Below are positions 1-8,906 of a stretch of DNA of 64,000 nucleotides, piece after piece (position 1 is the first letter of the stretch; each line of letters opens with the position of its first letter). Origin of the DNA: an uncultured Acetatifactor sp. (GTDB taxonomy: Bacteria; Bacillota; Clostridia; Lachnospirales; Lachnospiraceae); the NCBI GenBank assembly GCA_910578185.1, contig CAJTPN010000002.1, positions 148,218 through 212,217 of the forward strand, in the 5' to 3' direction. The position numbers were made by a program, and so were the translations under genes. The notes under the pieces were generated by a model. The model did not search any database, was not told the DNA's origin, and saw only the letters and a list, made by a program, of their open reading frames with translations.

Positions 1-120
1 ATATCCCTGGTCGGGGTTGTGGGTTTGTGCCCACTGTCATGAGGCGGGCATAAACAGTAAGCATTAGGCTTTCCTGGCGCCTTATTGCGGGAAAGCTTGG
101 TGCGATCGCAAACATTTTAG
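1..120 (+). ncRNA. 3' part of an unidentified structured RNA
   Basis: No coding frame is credible here, but the stretch is dense in hairpins. GTGGG (19-23) pairs with CCCAC (30-34), and GCTTTCC (68-74) pairs with GGAAAGC (90-96). TGCGATCGCA at 101-110 is a perfect palindrome, and a strong terminator follows at once. That pattern fits a stable non-coding RNA whose 5' end lies outside the window. A 6S-type RNA is one possibility by size and position, but I did not find a diagnostic sequence for it, nor for tmRNA, RNase P RNA, SRP RNA or a SAM riboswitch. The identity is inference only. Confidence 0.4.
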
Positions 121-159
121 GAGTAAGTTTACGGCCGGGCCGACACTTACTCTTTTTTT
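121..159 (+). terminator. Rho-independent terminator of the upstream RNA
   Basis: GAGTAAGT (121-128) pairs perfectly with ACTTACTC (145-152). A GGCC/GGCC pair lies inside the loop and seven T residues follow (153-159). It closes the structured RNA and separates it from the sulfhydrylase gene. Confidence 0.85.
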
Positions 160-172
160 GCTGTAGAAGTAG

Positions 173-201
173 TTGAAATTATTTTCTATAATGTGTATAC
201 T
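173..201 (+). promoter_or_regulatory. Sigma-A promoter for the sulfhydrylase gene
   Basis: TTGAAA at 173-178 and TATACT at 196-201 are 17 bp apart. The leader to the ATG at 329 would be about 120 nt. I saw no SAM riboswitch or T-box in it, although the gene is in methionine/cysteine metabolism. Confidence 0.75.
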
Positions 202-328
202 GGAAAATGAGTTTATGTATGTACAAAGGTGCGGGGGAGAAAGATTTCAGGTTCCGGGGTCATTTTCATTTGGGAAGGAATGGCAGCCGTGATCTTTTGA
301 ACCTAAATAGATCAGGAGGGAAACCAAT

Positions 329-1603
329 ATGAAAATCAACAGCGTATGCGTACAGGGCGGTTATACGCCTGGAAACGGGGAACCCCGTCAAATACCCATT
401 GTCCAGAGCACTACTTTTAAATATGATTCCAGTGAAGATATGGGAAAACTTTTTGACCTGGAGGCAAGCGGGTATTTTTACACAAGACTTCAAAACCCTA
501 CCAATGATTATGTGGCTGCAAAAATAACGCAGTTGGAGGGAGGTACGGCGGGAATGCTGACTTCCAGCGGACAGGCTGCAAATTTTTACGCACTGTTTAA
601 TATTTGTGAATGTGGGGATCATATTGTGGCGTCCAGCACGATTTACGGAGGGACGTTTAATCTGATCTCCGTTACCATGAAAAAGATGGGAATTGATGTC
701 ACGTTTGTAAGTCCCGATGCCTCCGAGTCGGAACTGGATGCGGCCTTTCAGGGAAATACAAAAGTCATGTTTGGGGAGACCATTGCGAATCCTGCGCTGA
801 CCGTATTGGATATCGAGAAATTTGCCAAGTGTGCTCACGCTCACGGCGTTCCACTGATTATTGACAATACCTTTGCAACGCCGATCAACTGTCGGCCGTT
901 TGAATGGGGAGCGGATATCGTAACCCATTCCACAACAAAATATATGGATGGTCACGGCGCAGCGGTGGGCGGTGCCATAGTGGACAGCGGCAGATTTGAC
1001 TGGATGGCGCATGCGGATAAGTATCCCGGTCTCTGTACGCCGGATGAAAGTTATCATGGAATCATTTATGCGGAAAGATTTGGCAGGGAGGGGGCTTTTA
1101 TCACGAAATGTACGGCGCAGCTTATGAGAGATTTCGGTTCCATTCCAAGTCCACAAAATGCGTTCCTTCTGAATCTTGGTTTGGAAAGTCTTCATGTGCG
1201 CATGAAACGTCATTGTGAAAACGGTCTTGCGGTGGCGAAATTTTTGTCAGCACATCCCAAGGTTGCATATGTTAATTATTGTGATCTGCCCGGGGATAAG
1301 TATTATCCATTGGCGCAGAAATATCTTCCAAATGGCAGCTGCGGTGTGGTATCGTTTGGTTTAAAGGGGGGCAGGGAAGCGGCAGGTCTCTTTATGAAAA
1401 ATTTAAAACTTGCCGCCATAGAGACGCATGTGGCGGATGCGCGTACCTGCTGCCTGAATCCGGCATCCAGCACACACAGACAGCTGACGGATGAACAGCT
1501 GAAGGAGGCGGGAGTTCCTGCAGAATTAATTCGAATCAGCTGCGGTATCGAGGATGGGGAAGACTTGCTGGCGGATCTTGCACAGGCTTTGGAAAAATGT
1601 TAA
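329..1603 (+). CDS. metY: O-acetylhomoserine aminocarboxypropyltransferase (sulfhydrylase)
   Basis: A 424-residue enzyme of the Cys/Met-metabolism PLP family, at the usual length for O-acetylhomoserine sulfhydrylase. Family knowledge: it condenses O-acetylhomoserine with sulfide (or methanethiol) to give homocysteine (or methionine) in the cytoplasm. The PLP lysine is K204 in HSTTKYMDGHG, and the cofactor-ring region is LIIDNTFATP. AGGAGGG at 314-320 is 8 nt before the ATG, fixing the start. It has its own promoter. The zinc-finger protein gene follows after 16 nt, so read-through toward polA is possible. A gamma-lyase or cystathionine synthase is less likely, because the long insertion after the PLP lysine is typical of MetY. 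Confidence 0.9.
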   Translation: MKINSVCVQGGYTPGNGEPRQIPIVQSTTFKYDSSEDMGKLFDLEASGYFYTRLQNPTNDYVAAKITQLEGGTAGMLTSSGQAANFYALFNICECGDHIVASSTIYGGTFNLISVTMKKMGIDVTFVSPDASESELDAAFQGNTKVMFGETIANPALTVLDIEKFAKCAHAHGVPLIIDNTFATPINCRPFEWGADIVTHSTTKYMDGHGAAVGGAIVDSGRFDWMAHADKYPGLCTPDESYHGIIYAERFGREGAFITKCTAQLMRDFGSIPSPQNAFLLNLGLESLHVRMKRHCENGLAVAKFLSAHPKVAYVNYCDLPGDKYYPLAQKYLPNGSCGVVSFGLKGGREAAGLFMKNLKLAAIETHVADARTCCLNPASSTHRQLTDEQLKEAGVPAELIRISCGIEDGEDLLADLAQALEKC

Positions 1604-1619
1604 TGTCGGAAAGGATCAT

Positions 1620-1940
1620 ATGGACTGCAAAGAATTTGAGAAGCATATTCCTGATTATATCGCACGCAAACTGGATTACCCGACGCTGAAGCGTTTCAGC
1701 GAGCATATAGATAAGTGTGAGGACTGTAAAGAGGAGCTGGTGATTCGATTCCTTGTAGCGGAAGGAATTCAACGCCTGGAAGACGGTAATGCGTTTGATC
1801 TGCAATCCGAACTTGACACAAGGCTGGAGGAGACAAGACGTAAGATCCGGTTTCATAATTGTTTCCTGTATTTTGGATTTGCTCTGGAGGTTGTGGCGGT
1901 TGGATTGCTGGCGGGTATTGTCATCTGGGTCCTGCTCTGA
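1620..1940 (+). CDS. Small zf-HC2 anti-sigma-like membrane protein
   Basis: A 106-residue protein. C3, H29, C33 and C36 reproduce the zinc-binding C...H-x3-C-x2-C pattern of the zf-HC2 (anti-sigma factor) family. The C-terminal residues from about 82 to 106 form one hydrophobic span, so the zinc domain should face the cytoplasm. GGAAAGG just upstream supports the ATG at 1620; an earlier in-frame start would lie inside metY. No sigma-factor gene lies beside it, which is unusual for an anti-sigma factor; its neighbour is polA. A role in sigma control is inferred from the fold only. Confidence 0.75.
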   Translation: MDCKEFEKHIPDYIARKLDYPTLKRFSEHIDKCEDCKEELVIRFLVAEGIQRLEDGNAFDLQSELDTRLEETRRKIRFHNCFLYFGFALEVVAVGLLAGIVIWVLL

Positions 1941-1988
1941 TTTTGGCACCTTATCAGGCAGGCGTCTGTGAAGCGGAGGTATAATTCC

Positions 1989-4712
1989 ATGTATGAAAAT
2001 AAGAAACTGGTACTGATAGACGGACACAGTATTTTGAATCGTGCTTTTTACGGCGTTCCTGATTTAAGTAATTCTAAGGGACTGCATACTAATGCCGTTT
2101 ACGGCTTTCTGAATATTCTCTTTAAAATTCTGGAGGAAGAAAAACCGGATTTCCTTTCGGTGGCGTTTGATGTGCATGCGCCAACGTTCCGGCATCAAAT
2201 GTATGAGGCCTATAAGGGGACAAGGAAGCCAATGCCGGAGGAATTGCGTCAGCAAGTTCCGGTGATGAAGGATGTGCTGAAGGCAATGAATGTGGTCATT
2301 GTGGAACAGGAAGGTTTGGAGGCGGACGATATTTTGGGGACGCTTGCCAAGAAGGCCGCATCGGAAGGAATTGAGGTATCGCTGGTATCCGGCGACAGGG
2401 ATTTATTGCAAATTGCAGATACGCATATCAAAATACGGATTCCAAAGACAAAAATGGGGCGGACGGAGATTGAGGACTACTATCCCAAAGACGTGGAAGC
2501 CGTTTATAAGGTGACGCCACAGCAATTTATAGACTTGAAAGCTTTGATGGGAGACACTTCGGATAATATTCCCGGAGTACCCAAGGTAGGCGAGAAGACC
2601 GCCACGGAATTAATGATACAATACGGCTCTCTGGAAAATATATATGACCATGTGGATGAAATCTCCAAGAAAAGTATCCGGGAATCCCTGAAGGCAAACC
2701 GTGATTTGGCAGATTTAAGTAAGGCTCTCGCCACAATTCGGATTGACAGCGAGGTATCGTTGGACTATGAAGCAGCCAGGGCAGAGGGCTTTTATACGCA
2801 GGAAGCCTATCTTCTGTTTAAGGAGTTGGAGTTTCGGAATCTTTTAAGCCGTTTTGATTTGGAGCAACATGAGGGTGGGGAGGATATTACAAAAACGTTC
2901 CGAAAACTCGGCAGTCAAAGAGAGCTTTTAAACAGATTGGATAAGATAAAATCGGGACAGCATATCGGGCTATATCTTCCCATGGAGTGCGGAAGACTTT
3001 TGGCAGTGGCGGTTGCGCTGGATAGGGAGGTTTTTGCGTATGTGATACCGGCAAGGGAGGAAGTGCAGCTGTCTTTTATGGGGATGATTTCCAGCGAAGA
3101 AGATCAGGAACGTGCTTCATATCCGGAAGAGGGGGATGGTGAAATTTATGAACTGGGCTGTGCGTTACGGGCCCTATCAAAAAAGGCAGCCATATCCGCT
3201 TTTGATATCAAGGCGTATTACCGTTTCCTGGAGAGAGATACTACTGAGCGATATTTTGACATACTCATCGGGGCATATCTTCTAAACCCCCTTAAAAGCG
3301 ACTATGATCTGGAATTGATTGCACAGGAACACCTTGAGCTGACGATTCCCGGACGTGCAAAGCTTTTCGGAAAAATGAAGCTGGGGGAGGCGGCCGCGTC
3401 GCTTTCGGACCAGTTTGCGGAATTTTGCTGCTTTGGCGCTTATGTATCGGCAAAGGCGGAGAATGTCCTGATTCAAAAACTCAAGGAGACGGGCATGGAA
3501 CGGCTGATGCGGGAAGTGGAAATGCCATTGTCGCTGGTTCTGTACGATATGGAACGAGAGGGAGTGGAGGTGCGCAGGGAGGAGTTAAAGGCGTATGGAG
3601 ACGCTCTGGTAGCCAGAATTCAGGAGCTGGAAGGGTCAATCCATGAAAAAGCCGGTGTGCAATTTAATATTAACTCACCCAAGCAGCTGGGAGAAATACT
3701 GTTTGAAAAAATGCATCTTCCCGGAGGGAAAAAAACAAAGACGGGATATTCTACGGCTGCGGATGTATTGGAGAAGCTTTCCGAGGAGCATCCCATTGTG
3801 GAAGAGATTTTGGAGTACAGGCAGCTTACCAAGCTAAAATCCACTTATGCGGACGGGTTGGCGGTGTATATCGGTGAAGATCAGCGTATCCATACGAATT
3901 TTAATCAGACCATAACGGCAACCGGACGAATCAGTTCAACGGAACCCAATCTGCAGAATATTCCCATGCGCATGGAGCTTGGAAGGCGTATCCGCAAGGT
4001 GTTTGTGCCAAAGAATGGTTATGAGTTTATGGATGCCGACTATTCGCAGATCGAACTACGGGTACTTGCGCATATGTCAGGAGACGAGCAGTTGATAGAG
4101 GCATATCGTATGGATCAGGATATTCACCGTATCACTGCTGCCAAAGTATTTCATACGCCCTTTGATCAGGTGACGGATTTGCAGCGCAGAAATGCAAAGG
4201 CGGTGAACTTTGGCATTGTCTATGGCATCAGTTCCTTTGGATTAAGTCAGGATTTAAGTATCAGCCGCAAGGAAGCATCCGAATATATTGAGCAATATTT
4301 TGAAACATATCCCAAGGTAAAGGCGTTTTTAGACGGTCTGGTATCGGACGCAAAAAGAGACGGGTATATTACGACCATGTTTGGCAGGAGAAGGCCGGTA
4401 CCTGAGCTTTCGTCTTCTAATTTTATGCAGCGTTCTTTTGGAGAGCGTGTTGCCATGAATTCTCCTATTCAGGGAACTGCAGCGGATATTATAAAGATTG
4501 CCATGATCAGGGTATGGCATGCACTGCGGGATCAGGGCCTGAAGTCAAAACTTATACTGCAGGTTCACGATGAGCTTGTCATTGAAACGCTGCGGGAGGA
4601 GGAAGCCATGGTGCGGAAACTGTTGGAGGAAAATATGAAGGCTGCCGCGGATCTGGCGGTCACATTGGAGGTGGACCTGCATACCGGTGATAACTGGTAT
4701 GAGGCAAAATAA
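1989..4712 (+). CDS. polA: DNA polymerase I
   Basis: A 907-residue polymerase for Okazaki-fragment maturation and repair synthesis. The N-terminal 290 or so residues form the 5'-3' flap exonuclease (LIDGHSILNRAFYG, GDTSDNIPGVPKVGEKTA). The central 3'-5' exonuclease domain looks inactive: the segment near residue 330 (GLYLPMECGRLLAVAVAL) lacks the acidic motif-I residues, as in many Firmicutes. Polymerase motifs are intact: A with D684 (DADYSQIELR), B (RRNAKAVNFGIVYG) and C with H860-D861 (QVHDELV). GCGGAGGT at 1973-1980 points to the ATG at 1989 rather than one 21 nt upstream. Confidence 0.97.
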   Translation: MYENKKLVLIDGHSILNRAFYGVPDLSNSKGLHTNAVYGFLNILFKILEEEKPDFLSVAFDVHAPTFRHQMYEAYKGTRKPMPEELRQQVPVMKDVLKAMNVVIVEQEGLEADDILGTLAKKAASEGIEVSLVSGDRDLLQIADTHIKIRIPKTKMGRTEIEDYYPKDVEAVYKVTPQQFIDLKALMGDTSDNIPGVPKVGEKTATELMIQYGSLENIYDHVDEISKKSIRESLKANRDLADLSKALATIRIDSEVSLDYEAARAEGFYTQEAYLLFKELEFRNLLSRFDLEQHEGGEDITKTFRKLGSQRELLNRLDKIKSGQHIGLYLPMECGRLLAVAVALDREVFAYVIPAREEVQLSFMGMISSEEDQERASYPEEGDGEIYELGCALRALSKKAAISAFDIKAYYRFLERDTTERYFDILIGAYLLNPLKSDYDLELIAQEHLELTIPGRAKLFGKMKLGEAAASLSDQFAEFCCFGAYVSAKAENVLIQKLKETGMERLMREVEMPLSLVLYDMEREGVEVRREELKAYGDALVARIQELEGSIHEKAGVQFNINSPKQLGEILFEKMHLPGGKKTKTGYSTAADVLEKLSEEHPIVEEILEYRQLTKLKSTYADGLAVYIGEDQRIHTNFNQTITATGRISSTEPNLQNIPMRMELGRRIRKVFVPKNGYEFMDADYSQIELRVLAHMSGDEQLIEAYRMDQDIHRITAAKVFHTPFDQVTDLQRRNAKAVNFGIVYGISSFGLSQDLSISRKEASEYIEQYFETYPKVKAFLDGLVSDAKRDGYITTMFGRRRPVPELSSSNFMQRSFGERVAMNSPIQGTAADIIKIAMIRVWHALRDQGLKSKLILQVHDELVIETLREEEAMVRKLLEENMKAAADLAVTLEVDLHTGDNWYEAK

Positions 4713-4783
4713 GCGCCGTCAAGGGATCGGATGATTGGGACGGGACGGAGCGGGAAGAAAGACTTCGTAAATGGGTGAGGACA

Positions 4784-5389
4784 ATGAAATTTATCGGGAT
4801 CACAGGCGGGGTTGGGGCTGGAAAGTCCAAGATACTTGGCTATATACAAAAGCACTATAAATGTGAGATTTATCTTGCGGATGAAGTGGCACATCTGGTA
4901 AAGCAGCCGGGAACGGAATGCTATGTAAAGCTTCTTGGAATATTGGGGGAGGATGTGGCAGGTGCGGAAGGATTGATCGACAGACAGGCAATGGCGGAAA
5001 AGATTTTTGCCAATCCCGCTCTCTTGGGACAGGTTAATGATATCATTCACCCTGCCGTAAAAAAAATCCTGATGGAGCGATTAGATGCCGCAAAAAGCGC
5101 AGGGGAAGTAGAACTGTTTTTTGTCGAGGCGGCTCTGTTAATAGAAACCGGATACCGTTCTCTGGTAGATGAGATGTGGTATGTTTATTCGGATGAGGAA
5201 ATCCGCAGAAAACGACTGCGGAAGTTAAGGGGGTATTCTGATGAAAAGATATCGCGTATCATGTCTCATCAGCTGACGGAAGAGCGGTTTCGGGAAAGCT
5301 GTGACTTTGTCATCGATAACAGCGGCCTGTTTGAAGACAGCTGCAGGCAAATAGATAAAAAACTGGAGGCTTTTACATGGCAGGAGTAA
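4784..5389 (+). CDS. coaE: Dephospho-CoA kinase
   Basis: A 201-residue cytoplasmic kinase for the last step of coenzyme A synthesis, phosphorylating the 3'-hydroxyl of dephospho-CoA with ATP. The P-loop GGVGAGKS ends at residues 14-15, and the length and the ERF..SCDFVIDNSG C-terminal region fit the family. GGTGAGG at 4774-4780 precedes the ATG at 4784. A GTG at 4775 is an alternative that would add three residues. It follows polA by 71 nt, and its last 13 nt overlap the FtsA-like gene, so the two are probably translationally coupled. Confidence 0.95.
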   Translation: MKFIGITGGVGAGKSKILGYIQKHYKCEIYLADEVAHLVKQPGTECYVKLLGILGEDVAGAEGLIDRQAMAEKIFANPALLGQVNDIIHPAVKKILMERLDAAKSAGEVELFFVEAALLIETGYRSLVDEMWYVYSDEEIRRKRLRKLRGYSDEKISRIMSHQLTEERFRESCDFVIDNSGLFEDSCRQIDKKLEAFTWQE

Positions 5390-7665
5390 GAGAAGGGCAG
5401 GGACAGCTGGTGTTTGGATTGGATATTGGCACCAGAAGTATCGTTGGAACCGTCGGATATTTAAACGGCAGTAAATTTCATGTGCTTGCACAGCGCTCCA
5501 AGGAACATGAGACACGTTCCATGCTAGACGGCCAGATTCACGATATCGGCAAGGTGGGGCAGACGATCAGGCAGGTGAAGGAGCAGCTGGAGGAGGATCT
5601 GAACCGAAGGCTGACAGAGGTATGTATCGCTGCGGCAGGACGTGTACTGCGCACAGTCACTACTCATGTGGAACAGGACTTTGAGGAGGAACACGAAGTA
5701 GTTCAGGAGGATATTTATTCGCTCTCAACCCTTGGCGTTGAACAGGCATACGAGGAATTCATACGGACAAACGACACGGAAATGAAATTTTACTGTGTTG
5801 GATATACTCCAATGCGTTATTATATGAACGGATATCAGATTGGCAACCTGGAGGGACACAAAGTAAGAAACATAGCTCTGGATATGATCGCCACATTTCT
5901 GCCAGACGATGTGGTTGACGGGCTGTATAAGGCCGTGGAGTTTGCGGGATTGCATGTTGCGAATCTGACTTTGGAACCCATTGCGGCAATCCAGGTGGCA
6001 ATACCGGAGAAATTCCGCATGCTGAATCTTGCCCTGGTGGATGTGGGGGCGGGAACCAGTGATATTTCCATCACAAAAGACGGAACGATCACGGCTTACG
6101 GCATGATACCGGTAGCGGGGGACAGCCTGACAGATGTACTGGTGCAGCACTGTCTGGTGGACTTTGACACGGCGGAACGCATTAAGCGTCAGTCAGGTAC
6201 CCAGGAGTCGGTGGAATATCAGGATATCATGGGGTTGACACAGGTGATCAGCGCAGGCGAGGTGGAAGCGATTCTGTCGGAGCATGTACAGCAGATGGCG
6301 GAGATGGTGGCTTCCTGCATCAGGGAGTTAAACGGAGAAAAATCTGTCAGCGCGGTTTTTGTGGTTGGCGGCGGAGGGATTGTTCCCGGTTATACCAAAC
6401 GACTTGCGGAGGCGCTTGACATTGTAAAAGAGAGGGTTGCGATTCGAGGGCAGGAAGTCTTACAGGGAGTTGCCTTTGAAATGGATAATCCCCGGAAGGA
6501 TTCCATGATGGTAACACCCGTCGGCATTTGTTTAAGCTATTATGAACAAAGCAATAATTTTATTTTTGTAGATTTTAACGGAAGACATGTAAAACTTTAT
6601 GATAATGGAAAACTGACTGTGGCTGACGCGGCGGTACAATGTGAATTTTCCAACGAGAATCTCTTCCCAAAACGCGGCAAAGCTTTGACTTTTGTAGTCA
6701 ACGGAAAAAGCCGGATGGCTCGGGGAGGCCAGGGTGAGGCGGCGGTTATCAAAGTAAACGGTGAGCCGGCGGATATTTATACTCAGGTACATAATGGCGC
6801 CTTTATCGAAGTGACTCCGTCCACATTGGGGGAAGATGCGGCAGTGGAGCTGAGGCGTCTTCCGGAACTTTCCGAGAGCCTGCATGTATATGTTAACGGC
6901 ACAAGGATAGACTTGCCCAGAACTGCATTGGTAAACGGAAAGTTGGAAAACGAATATTATCAGATTCGGGAGGGGGACAACATACAGGTACAAAATTCCT
7001 ACAGTGTTCGGGAAGTTGCGGCCTTTATGGATGTACCTGTAGGAGGCGGCATATTGGTGAATGATACTCCTGCAAAGCCGGAGACAAGGGTTTATGAGAA
7101 TTTTACCTTAAAGTGGGATGTGACGGCCGAGATCACTTATGCGGATTTGGAGGAGGAAACAGAGGAAGATGCCGCAAGAAGGACTGCGGCAAAAGAAGCT
7201 GCCGCAAGAGAAGCGGAAGAGGCCAAGAGAGCCGCCAAGGAGCTTGTGAGAAAGATTGAGTCCGGAAATGTGGAAGGCACGCTGTTTGAGGGAATGTTTG
7301 GAAGTGCCCAAACGGAGAAGGGAAGGGAAAATATTGTCTATGGACAAGTTTCCGGCGATACGGCAGGAAGTGGTTTTGACGGCGGCAAGACCACTGGGAC
7401 GGACGCCAAGGCAAAAGGTCCGGTCAGTTTGTCGGTACTGGTAAACAAGCGACCGGTCACATTGTCAGGTAAGAGCAGTTATGTGTTTGTAGATGTTTTT
7501 TTCTTTATTGATTTTGACTTAAAGGCTTCCGGAGGACGTTCCATCGTCACGAATTTGAACGGTAGGAGAGCCGACTATATGGAACCGTTGAAAAACGGTG
7601 ATGTAATAGATATTTATTGGGAAGAGGGCGGTTTTACATCGCCTGGCAGAGAAATCAGAAGATGA
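5377..7665 (+). CDS. FtsA-like ATPase with extended C-terminus
   Basis: A 762-residue protein. The first ~400 residues follow the actin/FtsA fold: phosphate-1 loop FGLDIGTRSIVG near residue 13, an SHS2-like insertion, phosphate-2 VDVGAGTSDISI near 225, and adenosine motif VVGGGGIVPG near 330. This is much longer than FtsA (about 420 residues). The remaining ~360 residues include an Ala/Glu-rich, probably coiled-coil stretch (about 585-630) and a final domain (about 675-762) that may be beta-grasp-like. Family knowledge: clostridia carry such proteins beside coaE, annotated as cell-division FtsA-domain proteins; the function is not settled. The start overlaps coaE, and the stop overlaps the next ATG. 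Confidence 0.8.
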   Translation: MAGVREGQGQLVFGLDIGTRSIVGTVGYLNGSKFHVLAQRSKEHETRSMLDGQIHDIGKVGQTIRQVKEQLEEDLNRRLTEVCIAAAGRVLRTVTTHVEQDFEEEHEVVQEDIYSLSTLGVEQAYEEFIRTNDTEMKFYCVGYTPMRYYMNGYQIGNLEGHKVRNIALDMIATFLPDDVVDGLYKAVEFAGLHVANLTLEPIAAIQVAIPEKFRMLNLALVDVGAGTSDISITKDGTITAYGMIPVAGDSLTDVLVQHCLVDFDTAERIKRQSGTQESVEYQDIMGLTQVISAGEVEAILSEHVQQMAEMVASCIRELNGEKSVSAVFVVGGGGIVPGYTKRLAEALDIVKERVAIRGQEVLQGVAFEMDNPRKDSMMVTPVGICLSYYEQSNNFIFVDFNGRHVKLYDNGKLTVADAAVQCEFSNENLFPKRGKALTFVVNGKSRMARGGQGEAAVIKVNGEPADIYTQVHNGAFIEVTPSTLGEDAAVELRRLPELSESLHVYVNGTRIDLPRTALVNGKLENEYYQIREGDNIQVQNSYSVREVAAFMDVPVGGGILVNDTPAKPETRVYENFTLKWDVTAEITYADLEEETEEDAARRTAAKEAAAREAEEAKRAAKELVRKIESGNVEGTLFEGMFGSAQTEKGRENIVYGQVSGDTAGSGFDGGKTTGTDAKAKGPVSLSVLVNKRPVTLSGKSSYVFVDVFFFIDFDLKASGGRSIVTNLNGRRADYMEPLKNGDVIDIYWEEGGFTSPGREIRR

Positions 7666-8462
7666 GATTGTGCAGTATTGCAAGCGGCAGCAGTGGAAAT
7701 TGTATTTATGTCGGGTCTGAGGCTACCCATCTGCTTGTGGATGTAGGGATCAGCGGCAAAAAGACGGAGAACGGATTAAAAGAGCTGGGGCTGACGGGAA
7801 GGGACATTGACGGTATTTTGATCACTCATGAGCATATGGATCATATTCAGGGACTTGGGGTGCTAGCGCGGAAGTATGAAATTCCGATTTACGCCACGGC
7901 AGGGACAATCAGGGAAATAAAGGTCTGCGATGGAATTGGCAATGTTGACGAGGGACTTTTTCATGAAGTGAAAGAAGACGCAAAGTTTACATTAAAGGAT
8001 TTAACCGTAAATCCCATGCGCATTTCACACGATGCTGCGCAGCCGGTGGCATACAGAATTTCCTACGGCAAAAAAAAGGTGGCTGTCTGTACGGACTTGG
8101 GCGTTTACAATGATTATACAGTGGAATGTCTGAAAGGAATGGACGCCCTGCTTTTGGAGGCTAATCACGATGTGAACATGCTTCAGGTTGGCCCTTATCC
8201 CTATTATCTGAAACAGAGAATTTTAGGTGACAGAGGGCATTTGTCCAATGAAAATACGGGAAGGCTGTTGTGCAAAATTTTACATGACAATCTGCGAACG
8301 GTTTTGTTGGGACATCTGAGTAAAGAGAATAATTTACCGGAGCTTGCCTATGAGTCGGTACGAATAGAGATCAATATGGGTGAAAACCCATATAAGGCCG
8401 GTGATTTTGATATTCAGGTGGCAAAGCGCAGCGAGGTGACGCAGGTTGTAAATATACCTTAA
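7662..8462 (+). CDS. MBL-fold metallo-hydrolase (YycJ/WalJ type)
   Basis: A 266-residue metallo-beta-lactamase-fold enzyme. The opening RLCSIASGSSGNC is characteristic of the YycJ/WalJ branch. The metal site T-H56-E-H58-M-D60-H61 is intact, and a later histidine (GHLSNEN) is present. Relatives are linked to DNA processing and cell-wall homeostasis as nuclease-like enzymes; the exact substrate is not certain. The ATG overlaps the TGA of the FtsA-like gene and there is no strong ribosome site of its own, implying translational coupling. An earlier in-frame ATG at 7617 lies inside the upstream gene and is rejected. Confidence 0.88.
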   Translation: MRLCSIASGSSGNCIYVGSEATHLLVDVGISGKKTENGLKELGLTGRDIDGILITHEHMDHIQGLGVLARKYEIPIYATAGTIREIKVCDGIGNVDEGLFHEVKEDAKFTLKDLTVNPMRISHDAAQPVAYRISYGKKKVAVCTDLGVYNDYTVECLKGMDALLLEANHDVNMLQVGPYPYYLKQRILGDRGHLSNENTGRLLCKILHDNLRTVLLGHLSKENNLPELAYESVRIEINMGENPYKAGDFDIQVAKRSEVTQVVNIP

Positions 8463-8581
8463 GTTGTATCTTAAAGGAGTTCCATGACCATACAGTGTGT
8501 CAAAACATGTTTGTACCTATAATGGGTACATTGAATCAAAACGGGCAGAAAAGGAAATCAAGATCAGGGGAGGACATTCCT

Positions 8582-8854
8582 ATGAAGAAAACAATAATAA
8601 CAGTGGTGGGAAAGGATACGGTGGGCATCATCGCGAAAGTATGCGCTTATCTGGCAGAGAACGGCATTAACATTCTGGATATTTCTCAGACCATTGTACA
8701 GGGATATTTTAATATGATGATGATTGTGGATACCGGGGATATGGCAAAACCTTTCGGGGATATGGCCGATGAAATGACTGCGTTGGGAGAGAAGATTGGT
8801 GTTGTGATCAAATGCCAGAAGGAAGAGATTTTTGACAAAATGCACAGAATATAG
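8582..8854 (+). CDS. ACT domain protein (UPF0237)
   Basis: A 90-residue protein made of one ACT domain (KKTIITVVGKDTVGIIAKV followed by ENGINILDISQ). ACT domains bind amino acids or other small molecules, and this short version resembles GcvR-type regulators without a DNA-binding part. GGGGAGG at 8567-8573 fixes the ATG at 8582. It lies 52 nt before the UPF0210 gene; these two families commonly travel together in Firmicutes and some archaea, suggesting a shared but still undefined function. TATAAT at 8518-8523 may be a -10, but its -35 is poor. Confidence 0.9.
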   Translation: MKKTIITVVGKDTVGIIAKVCAYLAENGINILDISQTIVQGYFNMMMIVDTGDMAKPFGDMADEMTALGEKIGVVIKCQKEEIFDKMHRI

Positions 8855-8906
8855 AGCAGGCTTGATTAGTGCCTGAATAACGCTGCCTCGGCGGCAGGGA
8901 GGTTGT

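Noticed and set aside
160..328. SAM riboswitch before metY
   Set aside because: The conserved SAM-I core and an anti-terminator were not found in the leader.
266..1213. Long open frame on the minus strand over metY
   Set aside because: It is antisense to a clear enzyme, lacks a ribosome site and resembles no protein family.
2249..2431. Minor frames inside polA
   Set aside because: Short shadows of the polymerase frame on both strands.
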